Source: SIG452 sp045540295 (lineage in GTDB: Bacteria; Bacillota; Clostridia; UMGS1840). Taken from it: DNA of 64,000 nucleotides. The notes under the pieces were generated by a model. It saw only the letters and a program-made list of their open reading frames with translations. It was not told the DNA's origin and did not search any database. Where the stretch lies: assembly GCA_045540295.1 (NCBI GenBank), contig JAZQGY010000031.1, forward strand, positions 70,054-134,053. The letters are read 5' to 3'. The translations under genes were made by a program, and so were the position numbers. This document shows, piece by piece, positions 17,247 to 25,447 of this stretch; the stretch's first letter is position 1, and each line of letters starts with the position of its first letter.

Positions 17247-18534
17247 ACCGCTGGCAGACAGATTACGACCCCAAACACTCACCGACATTGTCGGTCAAAG
17301 GCATCTCCTCTCTGAGGGGATGCCTGTTTTTGCTGTGTTGGAACGGGCCAAACAGCCGGGAATGAGCCTTCCCAATATGATTTTCTACGGGCCCTCGGGA
17401 ACGGGAAAAACCACGGTTGCCAATCTGATTGCCAAAAACATCAATAAAAAGCTTTATAAGTTAAACGCCACCAATGCTTCTGTTGCCGATATTAAGTCCA
17501 TCATTGCGGATTTGGACGGATTTGAAGCGCAAAACGGCGTGGTGTTATACTTAGACGAAATTCAGAATTTCAATAAAAAACAGCAGCAGTCTCTATTGGA
17601 ATATGTGGAAAAAGGAGACATTACCTTAATTGCCTCCACCACCGAAAATCCCTATTTTTATATTTATAATGCACTGCTGTCCCGCTGCACCGTGTTTGAA
17701 TTTCATGAACTGTCCCAAGAGGACATCAAAGAGGCGGTAGAACGTGCTGTTTCCATTTTGCAAGAGGATATGGCAATCACCTTTTCGGAGGATGCCATTT
17801 CCCATATTGCCACCACCTCCGGCGGTGACTGCAGAAAGGCATTAAACACCGTGGAAATGTGTGCCATGATTGCCCAAATGGACAAAAACGGCACCGTTAA
17901 CGTGACTGTAGAAGATGTGGAACGGACCACCTCCAAAAAAGCATTCCGTTACGATAAAGACGGTGACAGTCATTATGATGTGCTTTCCGCTTTGCAAAAA
18001 TCCATTCGGGGAAGTGACCCGGATGCGGCACTCCACTATTTAGCAAGGCTCATTGCAGGCGGAGATTTAATTTCCATCTGCAGACGGATTCAGGTCATGG
18101 CATCAGAAGACATCGGTCTTGCCTATCCGCAAGCGGTTTCCATTGTAAAATCTTGCGTGGATGCAGCATTTCAGTTAGGATTTCCCGAAGCCCGCCTTCC
18201 CCTTGCTCAGGCAGTCATTTTATTAGCAACGGCTCCCAAATCCAATTCGGTGATTATGAGTATTGATGCAGCACTGTCCGATGTGGAACATTCGCACACG
18301 GGAGATATTCCTGCGCATTTAAAAGACGGCCACTATGCAGGTGCTAAAAAATTGGGACACGCGCAGGGGTATCAGTATCCACATTCCTTCCCCAATCACT
18401 ATGTGCCCCAACAGTATCTGCCTGACGAAATTAAAGAGAAAGCCTACTATTCCCCCAGCGATAATAAATTTGAAAATGAAATCGTAAATTATGCCAAAAA
18501 AATAGATGCATTGTGGGCAAAAAAGAAAAGATGA
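17239..18534 (+). CDS. rarA: Replication-associated recombination protein A (MgsA-type AAA+ ATPase)
   Basis: Clamp-loader-like AAA+ ATPase acting at stalled replication forks. The 431-residue protein begins MNKPLADRLRPQTLTDIVGQ, with Walker A GPSGTGKTT, Walker B VLYLDEIQNF, sensor ASTTENPYF and the C-terminal MgsA tetramerisation region (DVEHSHTGDIPAHLKDGHY). The chosen ATG lies inside the glyA end; its N terminus matches the family, and a start 63 bp upstream would add unrelated residues. The 3' end overlaps the transposase gene by 4 bp (ATGA). Confidence 0.95.
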   Translation: MNKPLADRLRPQTLTDIVGQRHLLSEGMPVFAVLERAKQPGMSLPNMIFYGPSGTGKTTVANLIAKNINKKLYKLNATNASVADIKSIIADLDGFEAQNGVVLYLDEIQNFNKKQQQSLLEYVEKGDITLIASTTENPYFYIYNALLSRCTVFEFHELSQEDIKEAVERAVSILQEDMAITFSEDAISHIATTSGGDCRKALNTVEMCAMIAQMDKNGTVNVTVEDVERTTSKKAFRYDKDGDSHYDVLSALQKSIRGSDPDAALHYLARLIAGGDLISICRRIQVMASEDIGLAYPQAVSIVKSCVDAAFQLGFPEARLPLAQAVILLATAPKSNSVIMSIDAALSDVEHSHTGDIPAHLKDGHYAGAKKLGHAQGYQYPHSFPNHYVPQQYLPDEIKEKAYYSPSDNKFENEIVNYAKKIDALWAKKKR

Positions 18535-19031
18535 AACCTATGGAATTGCCAAACCGAAAACCGACTCGGTTAAAGAAATACGATTATTCCACCCCGGGTG
18601 CCTATTTTGTAACAATCTGCACCAAGGATAGAAGAAATCTGCTGTGTAATATTATTGTAGGGGAGGGTCTCTGTGCCCTCCCGCAAATTATTATGACAAA
18701 GATTGGCATAAAAGTAAAATCTTGCATACAATTTCTAAATGAGAATCTCTCAGAAATTTCCATTGATAACTATGTCATTATGCCAAATCATATTCATCTT
18801 ATCGTAACTATCAAAGACACGGGAGGGGATAGAACCCCTCCCCTACATCAGATAATCGGACAACTAAAGTCATACACCACCAATCAATTCAGAGAAAACT
18901 TATGGCAACGGTCTTTCCACGATCACATCATTCGTAACGAAGAAGATTACCGAAAAATCACCGAATATATTGATACCAACCCACTAAAATGGGAATTAGA
19001 TTGCTTTTACAATAACGAAAGGTCGCAGTGA
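18531..19031 (+). CDS. REP-associated tyrosine transposase (RAYT, IS200-like Y1 fold)
   Basis: Single-strand DNA transposase relative of IS200/IS605 TnpA, associated with REP palindromes. The 166-residue protein has YDYSTPGAYFVTICTKDR, the HUH motif PNHIHLIV, and the C-terminal EEDYRKITEYIDTNPLKW block that holds the candidate catalytic Tyr. Two palindromes lie inside the reading frame: GGGAGGG-N8-CCCTCCC near 18660-18685 and GGGAGGGG-N6-CCCCTCCC near 18822-18843. They encode the stretches IIVGEGLCALPQ and GGDRTPPL. The start overlaps the rarA stop (ATGA). It appears intact. Confidence 0.9.
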   Translation: MKPMELPNRKPTRLKKYDYSTPGAYFVTICTKDRRNLLCNIIVGEGLCALPQIIMTKIGIKVKSCIQFLNENLSEISIDNYVIMPNHIHLIVTIKDTGGDRTPPLHQIIGQLKSYTTNQFRENLWQRSFHDHIIRNEEDYRKITEYIDTNPLKWELDCFYNNERSQ

Positions 19032-19050
19032 AATTCTGCGACCTTTTTTA
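19018..19050. terminator. Bidirectional terminator between the RAYT gene and polA
   Basis: Stem AAAGGTCGCAG/CTGCGACCTTT with T-rich flank; it overlaps the last codons of the transposase gene and lies just past the polA stop. Confidence 0.8.
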
Positions 19051-19055
19051 ATATT

Positions 19056-21539
19056 TTATTTGCAATCGTCTAAGTTTTTACCCGAAGAAATGGAAACGGT
19101 TAAGGGAACCGCTAAGCTGACCGCATTTTCCATACAGTCACAAAGCAGTTTTTTGATTGCTTCTTCCTCCTCTTTCACGCAGTCAATCACAAGTTCGTCA
19201 TGAATCTGCAAGGTCAGTTTGCTTTGATACGGTTTTAAAGCCTCCGCCACACGAAGCATGGCAAGTTTAATAATATCGGCAGCGGTGCCCTGAATGGGGC
19301 TGTTTAACGCTGCCCGTTTTGCCGCTTCACGCATCATATGATTGCTGCCGGAAAGCTCAGGAAAATACCGTCGTCTATGATAAAGGGTTTTGGTATAGCC
19401 CTCACGGGTGGCATCCTCAATCACCTTTGCCATATAGGTTTCTACTTTGGGATACTGCCCCAAATAACGGGTAATATATTCCTGTGCTTCATAACGGCTG
19501 ATGCCTAAATCCTTTGCCAGAGAAAAAGCACCTTTTCCGTATATCAGGCCAAAATTGACTGCTTTGGCGGCACGTCTGTGTTCGGCTGTTACTTCTTGGG
19601 TAGCAAAGAGACGTTTGGCTGTGGAGGTGTGAACATCCTCCCCGTGGAGAAATGCATCAATCAGATTTTCGTCTCCCGAAATATGTGCCAGCACACGAAG
19701 CTCAATCTGGGAATAGTCTGCAGAAATAAACAAATCGTTTTTCGGCAGAATCACCTGACGAATTTTTCTGCCTTCCTCGGTTCGGATAGGAATATTCTGC
19801 AAATTCGGTTCCGTGGAGGAAAGTCTTCCTGTCTGGGTTAACGTCTGCTGGTAGGTGGTACGAAGGATGCCGTGCCCATCCATGGCAGAGCGGAAGCCTT
19901 CCACATAGGTGGAGTTCAATTTGGTGACCTGACGGTAGTCTTTCACCAAATCCACAATGGGATGCAGTCCGCTTAATTTATCCAAAACTTCCGCATTGGT
20001 GGAGTATCCCGATTTGGTCTTTTTCACCACAGGAAGCTCTAATTTTTCAAACAGGATAGTTCCCAATTGTTTGGGAGAGAGAATATTAAAAGTCTCTCCT
20101 GCTTTTTCATAAATCTTCTGTGCCAGTTCTTCAGTTTTATGAGACAAAAAAGCAGAAAGCTCATTCAAACGGTTTTCGTCTATTTTCACGCCTTCGCTTT
20201 CCATGCCAAAAAGCACACCAATCAGGCGGTGTTCCATTTCATCAATATAAAATAAATCCTTTGCCAGAATTTCTTCCTCAAGCTTCTTAGAAAGAGTGGG
20301 AAGATGTTTGGCAAATTCTGGCATAGTGTCTATAGAAAGCTCGGTAAACTGACCGTAGATTTTTGAGAAATCGCCGTCATTAAAACGAGGGTCGCAAACA
20401 TATGCCGATAAGGTCACATCAGCATACGGCTCGGTGATGAAAAAACCGCTGTGCAGCTGTTGTTTCACCCCTGCTGTCACTTTTTTGATAGACTCATTTC
20501 CCAACAATGCGATAAAACGGCTGTCATCCTTTGCAATCTGATACACAGATTTCCCGTCACTTGCTAAAAAGTTATCTTCATTTGGCAGGTAGAACAGCGT
20601 ATCAGAGGAGAAGTTTTTGAAAAACACCTCTGCATCCTGCAGCGTGATTTCTTCAACCGGTGCTTTTGCTTCCTCTCCAATCAGACGATTTTTAAAGCTA
20701 ATGAAATTAAGTCTGGTAAGCATGGCATCCAGGGCTTCCATATTGTAGGGACGAACCTTATAATGCTCTTCGTCAGTATCAATAGGCACTTCCCGAAAGA
20801 TTCTGCCCAAATCACGGGATAAAAAAGCGTTCTCTTTATCAGCAAGAAGTTTTTTTCGCAAGCTTTCTTTCACCGAATCAATATTTTCGTAAATATTTTC
20901 CAAAGTTTTGTATTCCGAAATGAGCTTTAACCCGCCCACTTCGCCAATTCCCGCAACACCGGGAATGTTATCGGATTTGTCTCCCATAATTGCCTTTAGC
21001 TCAATTAAGTCTGCAGGAGATAACCCGTCATATTTTTCTGCTACAGCTGCAATGTCCATTCTGGTGGTTTCAGTTTTACCCATACGGGTAATGATGAGTT
21101 TCACATTGACATATTCATCCACCAACTGCAAATCATCCTTATCTCCCGTTAAAATAAGGCACTCGGTTTTTTGTTCCGAGCAAATGCGGGAAAGGGTGCC
21201 GATTAAATCATCTGCCTCATAGTTTTCCATTTCCAAAACGGGGATATTCATAGCAGAAAGCAGTTCCTTTAAAGGAGCAAACTGCTCCTTTAATTCGGCA
21301 GGGGTTTCCTTTCGGGTACCTTTATAGTCCCCATACATTGCGGTACGAAAGGTCACGCGGGACACATCAAAACAGCAGGCAATATAATCAGGCTTTTCTT
21401 CGTCCAGTTCTTTTAATAAGATATTTAAAAAACCAAAAATACCGTTGGTATTTAAACCCTCCTGATTGGTTAAGGGTCGAATGGCATAAAAGGCACGGTT
21501 TAAGATGCTGTTGGCATCAATCAGCAAAAACTTCTTCAT
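19056..21539 (-). CDS. polA: DNA polymerase I
   Basis: Repair and Okazaki-fragment polymerase. The 827-residue protein has the N-terminal 5'-3' exonuclease/FEN domain (residues 1-290: MKKFLLIDANSILNRAFYAI, ENYEADDLIGTLS, MGDKSDNIPGV). A reduced middle domain follows, then the polymerase domain with motif A (SADYSQIELRVLAHISGD), motif B (RRAAKAVNFGLIYGKGAF) and motif C (QIHDELVIDC). The DxE residues of a proofreading exonuclease are not visible in the middle domain, so proofreading is probably absent, as in Bacillus Pol I. The ATG has GGGGGAGG upstream and overlaps the yycI end by 23 bp. Confidence 0.97.
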   Translation of the reverse strand: MKKFLLIDANSILNRAFYAIRPLTNQEGLNTNGIFGFLNILLKELDEEKPDYIACCFDVSRVTFRTAMYGDYKGTRKETPAELKEQFAPLKELLSAMNIPVLEMENYEADDLIGTLSRICSEQKTECLILTGDKDDLQLVDEYVNVKLIITRMGKTETTRMDIAAVAEKYDGLSPADLIELKAIMGDKSDNIPGVAGIGEVGGLKLISEYKTLENIYENIDSVKESLRKKLLADKENAFLSRDLGRIFREVPIDTDEEHYKVRPYNMEALDAMLTRLNFISFKNRLIGEEAKAPVEEITLQDAEVFFKNFSSDTLFYLPNEDNFLASDGKSVYQIAKDDSRFIALLGNESIKKVTAGVKQQLHSGFFITEPYADVTLSAYVCDPRFNDGDFSKIYGQFTELSIDTMPEFAKHLPTLSKKLEEEILAKDLFYIDEMEHRLIGVLFGMESEGVKIDENRLNELSAFLSHKTEELAQKIYEKAGETFNILSPKQLGTILFEKLELPVVKKTKSGYSTNAEVLDKLSGLHPIVDLVKDYRQVTKLNSTYVEGFRSAMDGHGILRTTYQQTLTQTGRLSSTEPNLQNIPIRTEEGRKIRQVILPKNDLFISADYSQIELRVLAHISGDENLIDAFLHGEDVHTSTAKRLFATQEVTAEHRRAAKAVNFGLIYGKGAFSLAKDLGISRYEAQEYITRYLGQYPKVETYMAKVIEDATREGYTKTLYHRRRYFPELSGSNHMMREAAKRAALNSPIQGTAADIIKLAMLRVAEALKPYQSKLTLQIHDELVIDCVKEEEEAIKKLLCDCMENAVSLAVPLTVSISSGKNLDDCK

Positions 21540-22380
21540 AATAACCTCCCCCTAAATCCCCTGAAAGCATTCGTTGGTTATGTTCGACCCCGTCTCTGGC
21601 ATCTAAGATACATTCGCCCATCGAAGTGCGCAAATGATACACAGGAATCGCCTGAGAAACCAGGGCATCCCGATAGTTAATCAAATAATAGCCCAGTTCA
21701 ATATGAGTAATTTCAACCCCCTGAATCTGATTTTGTGCCAAGCTTAGCAGCACAGTTTCCAGCTGAGAAAGCTGATAGGAAAAACCGTTGGAAGAATCGG
21801 CAGTTCCCAAAAAGCCTTTAATCTGCTTTACACCGTTTTTTGTCACTGTTACGGAAAAATGGGTATCGAACAGTCTGTACTCTCCAACCCGATAGGCATA
21901 TTCCACCACAATATCTTCTCCGATGGTAGCAATATTCACAGCGTAGGTAAGGTGTCCTACCCCCAGTTTATCCAGATAGGGACGAATTTTAGATACCGCA
22001 TTTTCCGGATTCACATAATAAAAACTGCTGTCTTTGGGAGCCTCATTCCGGTAGAAAAACGAACCGTCACGAAGCTCTAACCGAGCATTGTTATCTTCGC
22101 TGGCAAAGCCGTTTTCGTATGCCACGGGATTTGCAATCAACTTTTTGGCGAAAGTTTCATCAATCATCAAAGGAGAAAGCTCCGGCACATGCAATTCTTC
22201 CACAGTGGCCGGCATTTTATCCACCCGAAGATGAATTCCGTTATTAGATAGCACTGCCGTCAAATCCAGAAGTGCCCGGCTGTGATCCTGAAAGTTATCA
22301 ACCACCATATAATTGAGTAAAAACAAATTAATCAGCAAAAACACAACAATCAAAATACTCTTTGCTCGGTTCCAAAGCAT
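21517..22380 (-). CDS. yycI: WalI/YycI family regulatory protein
   Basis: A 287-residue protein with one N-terminal membrane helix (about 8-27) and an extracytoplasmic domain. YycI and YycH form a membrane complex that tunes the WalK sensor kinase of the cell-wall WalKR system. Recognised by the N terminus (WNRAKSILIVVFLLINLFLLN) and the C-terminal block IPVYHLRTSMGECILDARDG, together with its neighbour yycH. WalK and WalR are not adjacent here; instead the pair is followed by polA, whose start it overlaps. Confidence 0.75.
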   Translation of the reverse strand: MLWNRAKSILIVVFLLINLFLLNYMVVDNFQDHSRALLDLTAVLSNNGIHLRVDKMPATVEELHVPELSPLMIDETFAKKLIANPVAYENGFASEDNNARLELRDGSFFYRNEAPKDSSFYYVNPENAVSKIRPYLDKLGVGHLTYAVNIATIGEDIVVEYAYRVGEYRLFDTHFSVTVTKNGVKQIKGFLGTADSSNGFSYQLSQLETVLLSLAQNQIQGVEITHIELGYYLINYRDALVSQAIPVYHLRTSMGECILDARDGVEHNQRMLSGDLGGGYYEEVFAD

Positions 22381-22417
22381 ATTCTCCCCTCCTTTCGCAT
22401 TTGTTTCCCTAAGTTTC

Positions 22418-23776
22418 TTAAGTCGGAATCACCGTTACAGAATTGTTGGAAAACCGACAAAGCCATCCTGCTGAAAGTTGTCCGTCCTTTAGGATGTGGC
22501 AAGGGAACATATTCTCAATTTTATGCTGACTTTTCTCAGAAAAATCAGGTTGATTATACAAATAGTCGTAGGCTTCGATGACGCCGGAAACCGTTTCGGT
22601 TCCGTCAGCAACCAAAAGGCGAAGCACCGTTTGGTCATATTCCACAATGGCACCTGCCTCACAAACTACCCGCACTGCAGGCTGTTCCTCCAGATACAGT
22701 GCGCCGTTTGGCGTTTGATACCAATATTCGTAAATAGTTTTTGTTCCTTCCGTATAGGAATGGAAAAGACTTAAGTAGCCGTCACTCCCCGGCACCATAC
22801 TGCGGTACAACAGATTCACAAATTCCGTTACGCCAGCCTCTTGAGACCGGTTACTTAATGCAATTCCCGCCTCACGTTCAGTGACTTCAAAGTGAAAAGC
22901 TCCCTGCTCGTTAATTCTTAGAGTGGAACGGTTTTCAATAAATAAAATTGCTCCGGTTTTATCCCGATAAGTGCGGGCGGAATTCTTCACAATTCCAAAC
23001 GCTTTGAATACGCCGTCGTAAGAAGACGAATACGCAACCGGTTCTGCTTGGATGCTCTGCAAACGAACAGGCTCCAGCACGATCGGCACAAATTGCTCAA
23101 ACAAAATACGTTCTGCATCTTCCGTTTTCGTGTCAAAATTCAATTCAAAAGCATAGGAATCGTTTTGCGATGCCATCATTATCCGTTCTTCGACGGCTTT
23201 TTCATCCACGGTCAGCTTCACGGGAAGCTGGTAAGCACGACCGGAAGATTGGTCCATAAAGGTAAGATAGTTCGTCTGAGAGCCTCCGATTCCGATGACT
23301 AAAGTATCCGACACAGGATTTACCACCGAATCAAAAAAAGCATCCCCCTGTTTTAGAAATTCCGTTAGGTTCACCCAGGAAGGAAATTTCAACATCATAC
23401 TGTTTGTCTTGTATGCGTTTAAATATTCCTCCGCTGTTACGGTGGTCAGACTGCCGTCTTTTTCAATGGAAGACACAATGTCCGCCACCACACCGTTCAC
23501 CTCGGAAAATTCGGGAGACGCTTGATACACAATATTCTTTTTTGAACCGTAAGTTAAAGAAATCAACTCCGGTGTAAATTCGCTTTGATAAAGCAATTCT
23601 TCTGCATTGGCAGGATTCTCGGAATCCCCGCCGCCAAAAAAATTCCCCAGAGAATGCACAAAAGAACTATAGCCCGTGGGCCATAATTCTTTTTCAGTCC
23701 AAATATGAACAGACAAAACCAGGGAAGATAATACCAAACAAGTTAAGACTGCTGTTTTCAAAAATTCCCGTTTCAT
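22418..23776 (-). CDS. yycH: WalH/YycH family regulatory protein
   Basis: A 452-residue protein with a single N-terminal membrane anchor (about residues 9-26) and a large extracytoplasmic region. It starts MKREFLKTAVLTCLVLSSLVLSV and has the family block LWPTGYSSF soon after the anchor. It is placed directly upstream of yycI, the standard order. In Bacillus YycH works with YycI in controlling WalK. The kinase and regulator genes are not in this neighbourhood. Sequence divergence from Bacillus YycH looks high. Confidence 0.75.
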   Translation of the reverse strand: MKREFLKTAVLTCLVLSSLVLSVHIWTEKELWPTGYSSFVHSLGNFFGGGDSENPANAEELLYQSEFTPELISLTYGSKKNIVYQASPEFSEVNGVVADIVSSIEKDGSLTTVTAEEYLNAYKTNSMMLKFPSWVNLTEFLKQGDAFFDSVVNPVSDTLVIGIGGSQTNYLTFMDQSSGRAYQLPVKLTVDEKAVEERIMMASQNDSYAFELNFDTKTEDAERILFEQFVPIVLEPVRLQSIQAEPVAYSSSYDGVFKAFGIVKNSARTYRDKTGAILFIENRSTLRINEQGAFHFEVTEREAGIALSNRSQEAGVTEFVNLLYRSMVPGSDGYLSLFHSYTEGTKTIYEYWYQTPNGALYLEEQPAVRVVCEAGAIVEYDQTVLRLLVADGTETVSGVIEAYDYLYNQPDFSEKSQHKIENMFPCHILKDGQLSAGWLCRFSNNSVTVIPT

Positions 23777-23801
23777 AAAGAATCCACTCCTCCCGGCTTT
23801 A

Positions 23802-24251
23802 TTATTTCCAGCCGAGGGTCAGGGATTGCAAACGACCGATCAGATTGAACATAGAGGTGCTAAGCAGATTCACCTCAAAGGTTGTATTCTGATATACGTC
23901 CCCGGATTCTGCACGAAGCAAGAAGGAATTGCGTCCGCTGGACAAATTCACAGGAATCGCAAACAACCCGGATGCACCCACGGAAACAGACAAAGCTACC
24001 CCATTCTGATAGTAGGGTTTATACTGGCCACCTTCCAACACATATACATACACGGTGGAACCTGCCTGAGCATATCCGGAAAGGGTGATGGATTTGGAAT
24101 AGGTAGTGGAATAGTTTTTATTTGGGTTTGTCACGGTGATGTGACCGGTGCTTCCGTAATCGCCCACTGCGATAGAAGACGGCGCAGCAAACACACCGGT
24201 GGTTAATATACACACAAGCAACAATACACAACTAATAAGCTTTAATTTCAT
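23802..24251 (-). CDS. Secreted Ig-like beta-sandwich protein
   Basis: A 149-residue protein with an N-terminal signal peptide (KLISCVLLLVCILTTGVFAAP). The mature region looks like a single Ig-like/glucodextranase-type domain: ITLSGYAQAGSTVYVYVLEGG, then SGLFAIPVNLSSGRNSFLLRAESG. The spacing of strands and the GRNSFLLRA motif are typical of domains appended to cell-wall proteins. No catalytic residues are visible. It is the first gene of the yycH-yycI-polA transcript, 26 bp upstream of yycH, which suggests a wall-related role. A promoter is at 24324-24352. Confidence 0.7.
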   Translation of the reverse strand: MKLKLISCVLLLVCILTTGVFAAPSSIAVGDYGSTGHITVTNPNKNYSTTYSKSITLSGYAQAGSTVYVYVLEGGQYKPYYQNGVALSVSVGASGLFAIPVNLSSGRNSFLLRAESGDVYQNTTFEVNLLSTSMFNLIGRLQSLTLGWK

Positions 24252-24323
24252 TCTGCGCGCCTCCTTTCAACATGGTAATTGGTTACGGTAAGCATACACA
24301 CACTACGCTATCATCGTACACAT

Positions 24324-24352
24324 ATTATAGCATAAACATTGTTACAATACAA
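24324..24352 (-). promoter_or_regulatory. Promoter of the secreted protein-yycH-yycI-polA operon
   Basis: Minus-strand TTGTAT (24347-24352), 17 bp spacer, TATAAT (24324-24329). Confidence 0.65.
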
Positions 24353-24452
24353 TTACAAAACATTTACAGTTTTTATTTCCCAAAATTTTTTTCGTGGAAT
24401 TTGTGTGGAATTCCGCAATTTTCAGAGGTTTTTTCGTCTTAATCTTCATCAA

Positions 24453-24486
24453 AAAACGGATTGATCTGCAAAATCAATCCGTTTTA
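24453..24486 (-). terminator. Terminator of uppP
   Basis: Stem AAAACGGATTGAT/ATCAATCCGTTTT with a 7 nt loop just after the uppP stop. Confidence 0.85.
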
Positions 24487-24495
24487 ATTCTAAGC

Positions 24496-25326
24496 TTACC
24501 AAATAATAAAGTATAGCGCAACCAATAACCCTAATACAATTCGGTAGTAGCCGAAAGCTTTAAAGTCATGCTTTTTGATGTATCCCATTAAGAACTTAAT
24601 GGCAACAACGGACACCAAAAAGGCAACAACTACGCCGGTGATTAACAGCACCAACTCCGGCATGGTGATGGCATAATCCAAAAAGAATTTAGCGCCTTTT
24701 AAAAGACTTGCGCCACACATTACAGGGATTGCCAAGAAGAAAGAATACTCTGCCGCCACATAACGGGAGGAACCAATCAGCATGGCACCTAAAATAGTGG
24801 AGCCGGAACGGGAGGTTCCGGGGATTAAAGAAAGAAGCTGAAAACAGCCGATGCAAAAAGCGGTTTTATAGTTTAAATCCTCTAAATTCTTCAGTTTAAA
24901 GGTCTTCTGTTTGTTGCGGTTTTCCATCCAGATAAAGAGAATGCCGTATAAAATCAGAGTGATGGAAACGGTAGTAGGATTATAGAACATGGCATCTAAC
25001 CAGTCATCCAATAAAAGACCAATGACTGCCGCAGGAAGCACCCCCACAATGACCTTTCCCCAAAGATTTAAAGTAGCACTTTTTTCTTCTTTACTCTTTT
25101 TGGGGCTAAAGGGGTTAAGCTTATGGAAATACAGCACCACAACTGCTAAAATAGAGCCAAACTGAATCACTACCCGAAACATTTCCATAAACTCAGGACG
25201 AACATTAAGCTTTACAAACTCATCTGCTAAAATCATGTGCCCTGTGGAAGAAACGGGAAGCCACTCGGTAATTCCCTGCACAATGCCGATGAAAATAACC
25301 TTTAACAGTTCAAAAATATCAGGCAT
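24496..25326 (-). CDS. uppP: Undecaprenyl-diphosphate phosphatase (BacA family)
   Basis: Multipass membrane enzyme that recycles undecaprenyl pyrophosphate to the monophosphate carrier for wall synthesis; overexpression of the family gives bacitracin resistance. The 276-residue sequence contains the signatures GITEWLPVSSTGHMILADEF and PGTSRSGSTILGAML. About eight hydrophobic helices are visible. It is monocistronic: the ileS terminator lies upstream and its own terminator downstream. The ATG has AAGGAGG upstream. Confidence 0.97.
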   Translation of the reverse strand: MPDIFELLKVIFIGIVQGITEWLPVSSTGHMILADEFVKLNVRPEFMEMFRVVIQFGSILAVVVLYFHKLNPFSPKKSKEEKSATLNLWGKVIVGVLPAAVIGLLLDDWLDAMFYNPTTVSITLILYGILFIWMENRNKQKTFKLKNLEDLNYKTAFCIGCFQLLSLIPGTSRSGSTILGAMLIGSSRYVAAEYSFFLAIPVMCGASLLKGAKFFLDYAITMPELVLLITGVVVAFLVSVVAIKFLMGYIKKHDFKAFGYYRIVLGLLVALYFIIW

Positions 25327-25351
25327 GTTACAAAAGACCTCCTTTTTCAGT

Positions 25352-25405
25352 TTTAAGAAAAGACAGAGTGCTTCTTTTTTGGGAATTGCTCTGTCTTTTT
25401 CTTGT
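25352..25405 (-). terminator. Terminator of ileS
   Basis: Long stem AAGAAAAGACAGAG/CTCTGTCTTTTTCTT in the ileS-uppP gap. Confidence 0.8.
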
Positions 25406-25447
25406 TTTACACTACAATATTATAGTATGAAACAGCTACCAGAAAAA

